From positions 62,001-126,000 of the forward strand of contig JAFWMQ010000017.1 of the NCBI GenBank assembly GCA_017510605.1: DNA of 64,000 nucleotides. The letters run 5' to 3'. The notes beneath the pieces were generated by a model. The model was not told where the DNA came from. It did not search any database and saw nothing but the letters and a program-made list of their open reading frames with translations. Position 1 is the stretch's first letter, and each line of letters starts with the position of its first letter. Source of the stretch: Clostridiales bacterium. Its GTDB lineage: Bacteria > Bacillota > Clostridia > Saccharofermentanales > Saccharofermentanaceae. A program made the position numbers and the translations under genes. Positions 43,481 to 52,126 of the stretch are shown piece after piece.

Positions 43481-44383
43481 ATGTCAGAACACAACGGATT
43501 ACGTCACTTTGTCGCCTGTGTGGCGAGAACGTTTCACCTTTGGCCGCTTATCTCCAAGACGGGGATCTATAATTATGCCCGCCGGAAGAAGTATCCGGAC
43601 ACATTGGTGTTTCTGGACGTGGTTATCACGGAGTGCTGCAGCTTAAAATGCCGTAACTGTTCCAATCTTATGCAGTACTATCACAAGCCGGAGAATCTTG
43701 ATCCTGAAGAGGTTATAAACAGTCTTAGAAGGATTTTCGGAGCTGTAAGGGTCAGCCAGTTGAAGATCCTGGGAGGAGAGCCTTTTGTTTGTCAGAAAAC
43801 CCTTATGAGAACTCTCGAGTATCTCAGGGAAGAGGCTCTGGATCGTTTTGACGAGGTGGAGATCATCACGAATGGGACCATAATTCCTTCTGAAGAATGC
43901 CTGCGCGTTATGAAAGAGACACCTAAGCTTAAAGTGCTCTTCAGCAATTACGGCGAACTTTCATCGAGGCTTGATGAGTTTATGGATATCTGCAGAAAAG
44001 AAAGCATAAATTGTGATGTGGCCGAGACTGATTACTGGTGGGATTTCGGTGATCTTAAGACACGTGAAGAAAAAGAACGTAAAACGCAGCACAGATACGA
44101 TGCATGTTATTCCAGAAAGCACTGTAATACTTTGTTCAGAGGAAAACTGTACGCATGCCCGAGACAGGCGCATGCGATCCGCCTGGGTATCAGTCCCGAA
44201 GTCAATGGAGAGTATGTTGATATTTTGAGTTCCGAAAACGAAGATCCCGCAAAGCTTCATGACGCGATCTACCGTCTTATCGACAGAAAAGAGCGCATTA
44301 CGATGTGTAAGGCCTGCGGCTGTGATTCCAATATAAAGATCCAAAGAGCCATTCAGACAGAAAGGCCTGTTGATGTCAGCTGA
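43481..44383 (+). CDS. Radical SAM protein in exopolysaccharide locus
   Basis: 300 residues. The CxxxCxxC cluster motif CSLKCRNC is at about residues 53-60, followed by a GGEP-type segment (LKILGGEPFV) and the EIITNGTII strand. A Cys-rich C-terminus (CYSRKHCNTLF, YACPRQ, CKACGCD) could hold a second, SPASM-like cluster. Radical SAM enzymes start chemistry with a 5'-deoxyadenosyl radical; the substrate here is unknown, perhaps a sugar or a peptide linked to the glycan. Predicted leaderless start. It overlaps the next glycosyltransferase by 11 bases. Confidence 0.88.
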   Translation: MSEHNGLRHFVACVARTFHLWPLISKTGIYNYARRKKYPDTLVFLDVVITECCSLKCRNCSNLMQYYHKPENLDPEEVINSLRRIFGAVRVSQLKILGGEPFVCQKTLMRTLEYLREEALDRFDEVEIITNGTIIPSEECLRVMKETPKLKVLFSNYGELSSRLDEFMDICRKESINCDVAETDYWWDFGDLKTREEKERKTQHRYDACYSRKHCNTLFRGKLYACPRQAHAIRLGISPEVNGEYVDILSSENEDPAKLHDAIYRLIDRKERITMCKACGCDSNIKIQRAIQTERPVDVS

Positions 44384-45359
44384 TAAACCTGAAATATCGA
44401 TCGTAGTACCTGCATACAATGCCGGACCGTATCTGACTGATTGCCTTGAAAGCATTATCAGACAGACGTTTTCGGATTGGGAACTGATAATTACAGATGA
44501 CGGTTCTTCTGACGGTACCGGTAATATCGCTGATGCATTTGCTGCAAATGACGGAAGGATAAGGGTGCTCCATCTTGCAAAACAGGGAGTCTCTGATGCC
44601 CGCAATTCCGGGCTGGATACCGCCAGAGGAAATTTTATTGCCTTTGTAGATTCTGATGATGTGCTTGAGCCGGAATATCTGAAAGAACTGTATTCCCACG
44701 CGATGCAAAGCGGTGCTGACATTACGCAGTGTTCATTCGTTCATGTGGATGAGAAAGGAAACACTATACCTGATCCGGATGCGAACGAAGAGGTATATAA
44801 AGACAAAAATGATATACTGCATGCTCATTTCCGCGGTCAGCAGGGTGATATAAGAGTGAGTGTCTGGGCCAAACTATTCAGGCGCGATCCTGTTTTGAAT
44901 CTCAGATTTGATACAGGTCTCAGGGTTTATGAAGACGCATATTATGTTTATCTTTGCTGTAAGGCTGCGAAAACAGTATGCTGCTTCAAGACGCCGCTTT
45001 ACCGGTATGTTCACCGCGACACATCGGTTACGCATTCATCGCTTCCTGAAATCTGGCCTGATTATTTTATAATGTATGAAAGGCAGAAGAGCGAATGCCG
45101 GGATGACCGCATCATATGCAAAAATATTGACAGGCGGGAAGCCGAGACGGGACTCTGGCTTATGCGCATATTGCTCCTTCAGGGTAATGAAAAGGAAGTT
45201 TGGACCGTCAGGAAAAAGCTGCTCGGAATAACTTGGCCGGTCATCTGGTCATCCGCACCTTCCGGGATCAAAATGAAACTTATTGCCGTCGCGCTGATGC
45301 CGCACATATATTTTGCAATACTTAGGAAAAGGATAGCCTCTAACAATGAGAAAGTATGA
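44373..45359 (+). CDS. Family 2 glycosyltransferase
   Basis: 328 residues from the ATG at 44373; a TTG codon just before is not needed. ISIVVPAYNAGPYLTDCLESII, ITDDGSSDGTG, FVDSDDVLEPEYL (metal DxD), and YEDAYYVYLCCKA (catalytic region). Basic, weakly hydrophobic C-terminus. Coding starts inside the radical SAM gene and ends inside the methyltransferase gene, so the three are translationally coupled. It resembles the 42476-43450 protein in plan. Confidence 0.93.
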   Translation: MSADKPEISIVVPAYNAGPYLTDCLESIIRQTFSDWELIITDDGSSDGTGNIADAFAANDGRIRVLHLAKQGVSDARNSGLDTARGNFIAFVDSDDVLEPEYLKELYSHAMQSGADITQCSFVHVDEKGNTIPDPDANEEVYKDKNDILHAHFRGQQGDIRVSVWAKLFRRDPVLNLRFDTGLRVYEDAYYVYLCCKAAKTVCCFKTPLYRYVHRDTSVTHSSLPEIWPDYFIMYERQKSECRDDRIICKNIDRREAETGLWLMRILLLQGNEKEVWTVRKKLLGITWPVIWSSAPSGIKMKLIAVALMPHIYFAILRKRIASNNEKV

Positions 45360-46287
45360 CAGAAATGCCGTGTTCAATATTATCTTGAAATGCATGCTGT
45401 TCATGCTGGTTTTCGCATGCTCTTTTTGTCTGATCAGATTTGTGTTTGGCATTATATTCATCATTTCTTTATTGTTGTCTGCAGTCCTTGCCGCCGCAGC
45501 TGTTTTTCTGTTTTCATTCCTTCTAAGGTGTACGAAGTTTTACTATGCATATTATTCGTTTGTTTCCCGCTTCTTATTCAAAGAAGACAATGGCAATGTT
45601 TACTGTCCCTGCTGCGGCAAGCATTTCGGGCATTTTGAGGATGAACGTTTTTACGATGACATCAGGCATTATGATCCCAGGACATTTAAGAGATTCAGAC
45701 AGGACGTCATATGTGATTTTTGCCGTTCTGCTCCGAGACAGAGGATAATTGCAAAATGGGCCGAAGAGAATGTGGAACTTCTTAAGTCTTCGAAGATACT
45801 TTATTTTGCTCCCGAACTTTCAATGATGCTCTGGTTCAGAAGGCACGGAATAAAAGTTACGACTGCTGATCTGTTTGAAAGAAGAACAGATCTTAAGCTT
45901 GATCTGACGGACATAGATCTTCCTGATCATTCGGAGGATATTGTTTTCTGTAACCATGTTCTTGAGCATGTTCCGGATTATAAGAAAGCCCTGTCCGAAC
46001 TTCACAGGATCATCAGGGAGGGAGGAAAGCTTATAATCAGTTTTCCCATAGATGATGAAGCGGAAACTGTCCGTGAAGATCTGAATGCTTCCGCAGATGA
46101 GAGGATTAGGCTTTTCGGCCAGCATGATCACTTAAGGCTTTTTGGAAAAGACAGCATAACAATGCTGGAAAATGCCGGCTTTGAAGTGGATACGATAGAT
46201 CTTGAGGCGATTCCGGAAGATGTCGTTCCGGTAAAAGGACCATCGGACTACGATTCCAATTTGATATTCTGCTGTGTCAGAAAGTAA
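45346..46287 (+). CDS. Membrane-anchored SAM methyltransferase with paired CxxC motifs
   Basis: 313 residues. Two hydrophobic helices (about 10-35 and 38-60), then YCPCCGKHFGHF and VICDFCRSAPRQR, paired CxxC knuckles that look like a small zinc site. Then a class I methyltransferase: YFAPELSMM, the acidic TTADLFERR strand, IVFCNHVLEHVPDYKKALSEL (post-motif of Methyltransf_11) and GGKLIISFPI. This plan is seen in methyltransferases of polysaccharide loci. It overlaps the preceding gene by 14 bases. Target probably a sugar. Confidence 0.87.
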   Translation: MRKYDRNAVFNIILKCMLFMLVFACSFCLIRFVFGIIFIISLLLSAVLAAAAVFLFSFLLRCTKFYYAYYSFVSRFLFKEDNGNVYCPCCGKHFGHFEDERFYDDIRHYDPRTFKRFRQDVICDFCRSAPRQRIIAKWAEENVELLKSSKILYFAPELSMMLWFRRHGIKVTTADLFERRTDLKLDLTDIDLPDHSEDIVFCNHVLEHVPDYKKALSELHRIIREGGKLIISFPIDDEAETVREDLNASADERIRLFGQHDHLRLFGKDSITMLENAGFEVDTIDLEAIPEDVVPVKGPSDYDSNLIFCCVRK

Positions 46288-46291
46288 GGCG

Positions 46292-46300
46292 TGTTATAAT
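46292..46300 (+). promoter_or_regulatory. Extended -10 promoter of the FkbM/flippase genes
   Basis: TGTTATAAT, 44 bases before the ATG at 46344; GTAAGGAATAAG gives the ribosome site. Confidence 0.5.
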
Positions 46301-46343
46301 CATTTTGTCCGGTTTAACTGGAATAAGGTGTAAGGAATAAGTT

Positions 46344-47231
46344 ATGGGATTTATAGATAAAGCCGGGAAAAAAGTGTTGCTCAAGCTGCCTGATCTGAAG
46401 CTTATCAGCTTGGCAAGAGAGAGTATGCCGTATATAAGTGTTCAGGCAGACGGTCTTTCTTTTTTCTTTTCGAATACCGATCAGGCGATCCTCAATTATA
46501 TTGTCAAGAATAAAAAGATCTGGGCCAGGGATGAGATGGATTTTGTGCTCGGGTATTACAACAATATAGCTTCACGTCCTGCAAACGTTATAGATATCGG
46601 CGCAAATGTCGGTACGTCAATCGTATATTTCAGGGACAGGCTCGGTGAAGAAAGCAAATTCTATGCGGTAGAGCCTGTGACGGATAACTTTAATCTTCTT
46701 AATGCTAACTGCGCCATAAACGGATTTTCAGATATCAGGACTTTCAAGTTAGGGATTTCCGATAAAGAAGGAGAAGCACAAATAGACATCAATCCCAATA
46801 ATATGGGGAATTGCAAGATCGCGGGTTCGGACGACATGAAACTCGTTCAGTGTGAGTCTGATGTCACATATGTCGGGGAGTCTGTAAAGCTTGTTACGCT
46901 TGATTCCCTGTGCTGCAAGGAACTTATAACAATAGATTCACCTGCGCTTTTCTGGATCGATGTTGAAGGGCATGAACCAGAAGTCTTCAGGGGCGGCATG
47001 GATTCTTTCCGCAATCCGGATTCGGCCGTGTTCTGTGAATATAACCCCAGACTGTATAAGCATAACGGCAGATACGACGGCTTCCTGAAGGATATAAAGT
47101 CATGCTTTGGCCGGTTCATATGTTTTGAACAGGCAGAAACAGGGAACTACAATTTCAGAGATATCAGCGAAATCGATAAGGTTGCTGACGAGAATGAAAT
47201 GAATCAATGTAACCTGTTCCTTGTTAAGTAA
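46344..47231 (+). CDS. FkbM-family methyltransferase
   Basis: 295 residues. The FkbM core is clear: VIDIGANVGTSIVYF (SAM-binding loop), FYAVEPVTDNFNLLNANCAING, and FWIDVEGHEPEVFRG in the C-terminal third, where FkbM proteins keep the WKIDVEGxE-type segment. It O-methylates sugars or other hydroxyls. Probably cotranscribed with the flippase gene 13 bases on. Confidence 0.93.
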   Translation: MGFIDKAGKKVLLKLPDLKLISLARESMPYISVQADGLSFFFSNTDQAILNYIVKNKKIWARDEMDFVLGYYNNIASRPANVIDIGANVGTSIVYFRDRLGEESKFYAVEPVTDNFNLLNANCAINGFSDIRTFKLGISDKEGEAQIDINPNNMGNCKIAGSDDMKLVQCESDVTYVGESVKLVTLDSLCCKELITIDSPALFWIDVEGHEPEVFRGGMDSFRNPDSAVFCEYNPRLYKHNGRYDGFLKDIKSCFGRFICFEQAETGNYNFRDISEIDKVADENEMNQCNLFLVK

Positions 47232-47246
47232 TGGTGCTTTCCAGTG

Positions 47247-48572
47247 ATGAACGGCGGTTCAAAGAAAAAGATCCTATCAAATTCCGTTTGGGTGATCATC
47301 CAGCACCTGTATTCGATGCTTACCTCGCTCATCCTTGTAGCGCTGATCGCAAGGCATCTGGGGCCTTCTGATTACGGACTGATAAATTACTGTGCGTCTT
47401 TGATCTCCATGTTTACGACATTGTCAGGTCTGGGACTTGATAATCTCATCGTATCCGAGATAATCAGGCGGCCTGAGAGGGAGGGCGGTTTCCTTGGAAC
47501 TGCACTCGTTATGAGGCTTGCAGCTACTTTCGTATCTTATCCGGTAATACTTGCGCTTATCGCGGTAATGAACCCCGGAAACCGTGTTTTGTTTATTGTC
47601 GCTGCGCTGCAGGCGCTCGGCATGATCTTCCAGACTTATGAAGTGCTCGTATATTGGTTCAGGATAAAACTGAAGATGAAATATATCTCCATAGCTTTGG
47701 TTTGTGCGATAACCGTAAATTCGATCTTCAGGATCGTGCTTCTTGTAAACAAGGCTGCTGTTGAGTGGTTCGCCTTTTCGATAAGCTTACAGGCATTTGT
47801 TGCAGGAATAATCATTATTGCTTTTTTCGTAAAGAAAACAGATGTCAGGCTGAAGGTCAGCTCAACAGATGCCAGGGACCTTCTTAAGAACAGCTATAAC
47901 TGCATAATATCCAGCATGGCAATAATCATATATATGGAAGTGGACAAGGTCATTCTCGAGAAGATGACCGGTGATGCAGCTGTCGGCATATACTCCGCTG
48001 CTGTTGTTTTAGCGACCTGCTGGCAGTTTATTCCTATCGCGCTGATAGATTCTTCAAGGCCTGTAGTTCTTGAGAAACGTAAAACTTCTCACGAAGAATA
48101 CTTAGATGAGTTTAAGCTTGTTATGGCAGGCGTTAACCTGATCGCATTTGTCTTCGCACTGCTGATGTCCTGTATGGGCTGGGTCTTTATCTATTTCCTC
48201 TACGGAGTGGACTATCTCGATGCGTTTATACCGCTGATAATCCTCTCCTGGTCATCATTTATAGGGGTTTCAGGTTATACAAGAACCATATGGATAACAG
48301 GAGAAGGGTTCTATAAATATGAGAAAAGATATGCTGTCACAGCTATGTTCATAAATATCCTTTTAGATATTGTGCTTATTTGGCAGTTCGGGATCATCGG
48401 AGCTGCGGTCGCCACGCTGATAACATATGTCTATGAAGTGCTTATCGTTCCGCTCTTTTTCAGGGAAACACGCGTTTTTACCCGGATGTATTTTCAATCT
48501 TTCCGTATGATCCCCAGATTCCTTGCGGAATCATCGAAAATGGTTAGAAGCAGATTCGGTCGGGAACAGTAA
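47247..48572 (+). CDS. Polysaccharide flippase (Wzx-type, MATE/MVF superfamily)
   Basis: 441 residues with about 12-14 membrane helices. N-terminal SNSVWVIIQHLYSMLTSLILVALIARHLGPSDYGLINY is the hallmark of Wzx/RfbX proteins. It moves undecaprenyl-linked repeat units to the outer face. Start: ATG at 47247 preceded in frame by GTG; no strong ribosome site is visible, so coupling to the upstream gene is likely. Last gene of the locus; no Wzy-type polymerase is recognised in the window. Confidence 0.93.
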   Translation: MNGGSKKKILSNSVWVIIQHLYSMLTSLILVALIARHLGPSDYGLINYCASLISMFTTLSGLGLDNLIVSEIIRRPEREGGFLGTALVMRLAATFVSYPVILALIAVMNPGNRVLFIVAALQALGMIFQTYEVLVYWFRIKLKMKYISIALVCAITVNSIFRIVLLVNKAAVEWFAFSISLQAFVAGIIIIAFFVKKTDVRLKVSSTDARDLLKNSYNCIISSMAIIIYMEVDKVILEKMTGDAAVGIYSAAVVLATCWQFIPIALIDSSRPVVLEKRKTSHEEYLDEFKLVMAGVNLIAFVFALLMSCMGWVFIYFLYGVDYLDAFIPLIILSWSSFIGVSGYTRTIWITGEGFYKYEKRYAVTAMFINILLDIVLIWQFGIIGAAVATLITYVYEVLIVPLFFRETRVFTRMYFQSFRMIPRFLAESSKMVRSRFGREQ

Positions 48573-48606
48573 TAAACTGCAAGTAACAGTCAATCGTTTT
48601 TTACAG

Positions 48607-48635
48607 TTGCAACGATTTCCTTTAATGTTTATAAT
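48607..48635 (+). promoter_or_regulatory. Promoter of the vor operon
   Basis: TTGCAA (48607-48612), 17-base spacer, perfect TATAAT (48630-48635); about 55 bases before the GTG at 48690. Confidence 0.6.
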
Positions 48636-48689
48636 ACTTTGAATATTTGTGAGCGTTTATTGCGCTGCATTGTTATGAGGAGGTTCATC

Positions 48690-48905
48690 GTGGCTAAAGG
48701 TAAAGTAACTTTTAACGAGAATCTGTGCAAGGGTTGCGGACTTTGCGTTGCAGCATGCCCTAAGAAAATCCTCGAATTAGACAAGACCAGGCTTAATGCT
48801 AAGGGTTATCACCCCGCAACCAGTGTAAATCCGGATGAGTGTATCGGATGTGCTTTCTGCGCAACCCAGTGTCCGGATGTCGTAATCACTGTTGAGCGTT
48901 TCTGA
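48690..48905 (+). CDS. 2-oxoacid:ferredoxin oxidoreductase delta (ferredoxin) subunit
   Basis: 71 residues from a GTG six bases after GAGGAGG; an ATG 17 codons upstream gives an unlikely extension through the ribosome site. Two [4Fe-4S] motifs, CKGCGLCVAACP and CIGCAFCATQCP. It passes electrons between the alpha/beta/gamma enzyme and external ferredoxin. First gene of the delta-alpha-beta-gamma operon. Confidence 0.94.
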   Translation: MAKGKVTFNENLCKGCGLCVAACPKKILELDKTRLNAKGYHPATSVNPDECIGCAFCATQCPDVVITVERF

Positions 48906-48918
48906 TCGGGAGGTTTTT

Positions 48919-50010
48919 ATGGCACAGAAAAGAGTATTGATGAAAGGCAATGAGGTAATTGCCGAGGCAGCGATCAGAGCAGGCTGCCGCAACTATTTCG
49001 GATACCCGATCACACCTCAGACAGAAGTCATGCACTACATGGCAAAGAAGATGGTTCAGGTCGGCGGCAACTTCGTTCAGGCAGAGTCTGAGCTCGCAGC
49101 CATTAACATGGTTTACGGTGCTGCAGCAGCAGGCTTTAGAGTAATGACATCTTCTTCCTCTCCGGGAATCTCCCTCAAGCAGGAAGGTATCTCATACATC
49201 GCAGGTGCTGAACTTCCTGCAGTTGTAGTTAATATAGTAAGAGCAGGCCCGGGTCTTGGCGGCATTCAGCCTGCACAGGGCGACTATTTTCAGGCTACAA
49301 AGGGTGGCGGACACGGTGACTACAGAAATATCGTTATCGCACCCGCTTCCGTCCAGGAACTTTATGAGCTCGTTGTTGAAGCATTCAACCTCGCTGACAA
49401 GTACAGAATGACCTGCATGATCGTAGGTGACGGTACTTTGGGTCAGATGATGGAGCCTGTTGCTTTCCGCGATGAGGAGCCTATCGAGACGATCGAGAAG
49501 CCTTGGGCTGCATGCGGCAGAAAGGGTGACTCTTTCCACCACACGGTAACATCCATTTACATCGATCCGGATGTCCTTGAGAAGAAGAATCTTGAGCTCC
49601 AGGACAAGTATAAGATCGTTGAAGCTAACGAAGTCCGTTATGAAGCAATCAACATGGAGGATGCTGAGATCGTTATCACAGCTTTCGCTACATGTTCCAG
49701 AATCTGCAGAAACGTTATCCGTCAGGCAGCTGAGCTCGGTATCAAGGTCGGCATGATCAGACCTATAACACTCTGGCCTTTCCCTTACAAGGCAATCTCC
49801 GAAGCAGCAGATATGTCCACCGTAAAGGCATTCCTCGACGTAGAGCTCAATGCAGGTCAGATGATCGAAGACGTCAGACTTGGCGCTAACGGCAAGAAAC
49901 CAGTTTATTTCCACGGCAGACTCGGAGGAAATCTCCCGATGCAGAAGGAAATCCTCGACAAGATAGTTGCTATCCATGAGGGAAAAATCATTGAAGGAGG
50001 TAATTTCTGA
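48919..50010 (+). CDS. vorB: 2-oxoacid:ferredoxin oxidoreductase alpha subunit (VorB type)
   Basis: 363 residues from the ATG at 48919, after GGGAGG; an upstream ATG lies within the ferredoxin gene. GNEVIAEAAIRAGCRNYFGYPITPQTEV is the PFOR domain I signature of the four-subunit enzymes; later RPITLWPFP. The substrate is a 2-oxo acid; VorB-like naming suggests 2-oxoisovalerate, but 2-oxoglutarate (Kor) is also possible. CoA-dependent oxidative decarboxylation yields acyl-CoA and reduced ferredoxin. Confidence 0.93.
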   Translation: MAQKRVLMKGNEVIAEAAIRAGCRNYFGYPITPQTEVMHYMAKKMVQVGGNFVQAESELAAINMVYGAAAAGFRVMTSSSSPGISLKQEGISYIAGAELPAVVVNIVRAGPGLGGIQPAQGDYFQATKGGGHGDYRNIVIAPASVQELYELVVEAFNLADKYRMTCMIVGDGTLGQMMEPVAFRDEEPIETIEKPWAACGRKGDSFHHTVTSIYIDPDVLEKKNLELQDKYKIVEANEVRYEAINMEDAEIVITAFATCSRICRNVIRQAAELGIKVGMIRPITLWPFPYKAISEAADMSTVKAFLDVELNAGQMIEDVRLGANGKKPVYFHGRLGGNLPMQKEILDKIVAIHEGKIIEGGNF

Positions 50011-50834
50011 TGGCTGTAGTTTTCGAACCGACAAAAGGCCTTACAGATAAGCCTTTCCATTATTGCCCCGGCTGCTGCCACGGCATTATCCACAGACTTG
50101 TAGCTGAGACTCTTGTTGCTAATGATGCTCTCGAGACAGCTGTAGGTGTTGCATCCGTAGGATGTACTTACAATTCATATGAATACATTGCATGCGACAT
50201 GGTACAGGCAGCTCACGGAAGAGCACCTGCTGTTGCTACAGGTATCAAGAGAAACCTCAAGGACAGCTTCGTCTTTACATATCAGGGAGACGGCGACCTC
50301 GCTTCCATCGGTACGGCTGAGATCGTTCACGCTGCTGCAAGAAGTGAGAATATCACTGTAATCTTCGTAAACAACGCAGTTTACGGTATGACTTCAGGTC
50401 AGATGGCTCCTACAACACTCGTAGGCCAGGTTACAACAACATCACCTTGGGGCCGTGATCCTTCATATCAGGGTTATCCTATCAATGTTTCCGAGTTCTT
50501 ATCCAATCTCGCAGGCGCTGCTTATATTGAGCGTGTATGCGTTACTGATTTCAAGAACATCCAGAATGCTAAGAGAGCAATCCAGAAGGCTTTCAACGTT
50601 CAGAAGAACAAGCTCGGATTCTCACTTGTAGAAGTTCTTTCCACATGCCCTACTAACTGGGGTAAGGAGCCTCTCGCAGCTATGGACTGGCTGAAGGAGA
50701 ACATGGAAAAGCAGTATCCGTTAGGATGCTACAAGGGCGCTGACATCACATTCGATGCTGACGGCAAGTATGTTTCAGGCGCAATCCCTGCAACTTCAAA
50801 CAACTGCGTTAATGTTGGGGAGGTGAAGAAATGA
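50010..50834 (+). CDS. 2-oxoacid:ferredoxin oxidoreductase beta (TPP) subunit
   Basis: 274 residues. It binds thiamine diphosphate: YCPGCCHG near the start, GRAPAVATGIKR, and the TPP/Mg motif YQGDGDLASIGTAEIVHAAARSENITVIFVNNAVYG. It starts on the last base of the alpha stop (TGATG) with GAAGGAGG upstream. Confidence 0.95.
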   Translation: MAVVFEPTKGLTDKPFHYCPGCCHGIIHRLVAETLVANDALETAVGVASVGCTYNSYEYIACDMVQAAHGRAPAVATGIKRNLKDSFVFTYQGDGDLASIGTAEIVHAAARSENITVIFVNNAVYGMTSGQMAPTTLVGQVTTTSPWGRDPSYQGYPINVSEFLSNLAGAAYIERVCVTDFKNIQNAKRAIQKAFNVQKNKLGFSLVEVLSTCPTNWGKEPLAAMDWLKENMEKQYPLGCYKGADITFDADGKYVSGAIPATSNNCVNVGEVKK

Positions 50835-51370
50835 TTGATTTCTCTGTAATTTTTGCCGGATTCGGCGGTCAGGGAATCCTCTCCGCAGGCAAGATGGCAG
50901 CAGAAGCTGCCCTATATGAAGGTAAGGAAGTATCATGGTTCCCGTCATACGGACCCGAGATGCGCGGCGGTACAGCTAACTGCTCCGTTGTATTCTCTGA
51001 TGAACCTATCGGATCTCCTGTTGTTAATGATGCAGACGTTGTTATCTGCCTCAACCAGCCTTCTATGGAGAAGTTCGAGAAGCAGTTAAAGCCAGGTGCT
51101 TTGATGATCCTCGATTCTTCACTTATCAAGACAAGACCTGAGAGAACTGACATCAAGGTCATCGCTATGGAGGCTTCTGATATCGCTTCCGAGCTTGGTA
51201 AGATGATGTTCGCTCCTATCACGATGCTCGGCTGCATGGCTACGGCTACAGGTTGTTTCACAAGAGATTCTTTCGAGAAGTCTCTTTACGAGATCCTTCC
51301 TGAGAGAAAGCACAACCTCATTCCCATAAACATGGAAGCCTTCGACAGAGGCGCTGCATTCGCAAAATAA
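50831..51370 (+). CDS. 2-oxoacid:ferredoxin oxidoreductase gamma subunit
   Basis: 179 residues. GFGGQGILSAGKMAAEAALYEGKEVSWFPSYGPEMRGGTANC is the gamma/POR domain signature, which helps bind CoA. It overlaps the beta gene by four bases (ATGA) and ends the operon. Confidence 0.95.
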   Translation: MIDFSVIFAGFGGQGILSAGKMAAEAALYEGKEVSWFPSYGPEMRGGTANCSVVFSDEPIGSPVVNDADVVICLNQPSMEKFEKQLKPGALMILDSSLIKTRPERTDIKVIAMEASDIASELGKMMFAPITMLGCMATATGCFTRDSFEKSLYEILPERKHNLIPINMEAFDRGAAFAK

Positions 51371-51399
51371 GAGCGGGTTAACTATTTGTTATAATCAGA

Positions 51400-51437
51400 A
51401 CTGTCCCTCATTCATTTGACGGGACAGTCTTTTTTTA
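51400..51437 (+). terminator. Rho-independent terminator after the vor operon
   Basis: ACTGTCCC / GGGACAGT stem, 13-base loop, then seven T. It also covers the 3' end of the convergent phosphodiesterase gene. Confidence 0.88.
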
Positions 51438-51968
51438 TTCGAACTTAATCAGTTCTGCTTTTCCATTATCGATAATGATGTAAGACGGCTTGGTATCCTC
51501 CTTCGGAATGGAAGGAGAGCCCGGATTCATATAGCGGATCTTGCGGCCGTCTTCATATTCCCACATGATATCTCCTGCGACATGTGTGTGACCCGTAAGA
51601 AGGATTGCATCTTCAGGCATTACCGCAGGAATGTTCATCGGGTTATAGATATGTCCGTGAGTTACGAAGAATACTGTTCCTTCGTCAACAAGATAAATGT
51701 AATCAGCCATGATGGGGAACTTTAATACCATCTGGTCGACTTCGGTGTCACAGTTGCCGCGGACAGCAAGTATCTTGTCTGCGTAGTTATTAAGTGTTTC
51801 TATGACTTTCTTCGGTTCATAGTGTTCCGGAAGATCATTCCTGGGACCGTGATAGAGAATGTCTCCCAGGAGAATGAGTTTGTCTGCTTTGCTTTCTGTG
51901 AAAGCATCAATTATGCGCTTTGCCCAATATGAATCACCGTGTATATCTGACGCAACGAAATACTTCAT
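51435..51968 (-). CDS. YfcE-type metallophosphoesterase
   Basis: 177 residues. Two-metal phosphoesterase motifs in order: DIHGD, GDILYHG, GNCD, HGH, GHTH. Close to YfcE/MJ0936-type phosphodiesterases, which hydrolyse small phosphodiesters; the natural substrate is unknown. AGAGGAAT lies before the ATG. Confidence 0.94.
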   Translation of the reverse strand: MKYFVASDIHGDSYWAKRIIDAFTESKADKLILLGDILYHGPRNDLPEHYEPKKVIETLNNYADKILAVRGNCDTEVDQMVLKFPIMADYIYLVDEGTVFFVTHGHIYNPMNIPAVMPEDAILLTGHTHVAGDIMWEYEDGRKIRYMNPGSPSIPKEDTKPSYIIIDNGKAELIKFE

Positions 51969-52126
51969 TGTTATTCCTCTTTCATTTTTGCGAATAGATT
52001 ATCACTGCTTCCTGTCCAATGATAGCGAAAATGTACAAATGAAAATTTACATGTTGTTAATTCTATATAGGGTATTTGATTTTATAATTTCAATATGGGC
52101 TTCATGGCCTCACTATTATTGCGGAT

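Noticed and set aside
51390-51395. TATAAT with TGT extension between the vor operon and its terminator
   Set aside because: A start there would make only a ~30-nt RNA ending at the terminator. It could be a chance match; no gene follows on that strand.
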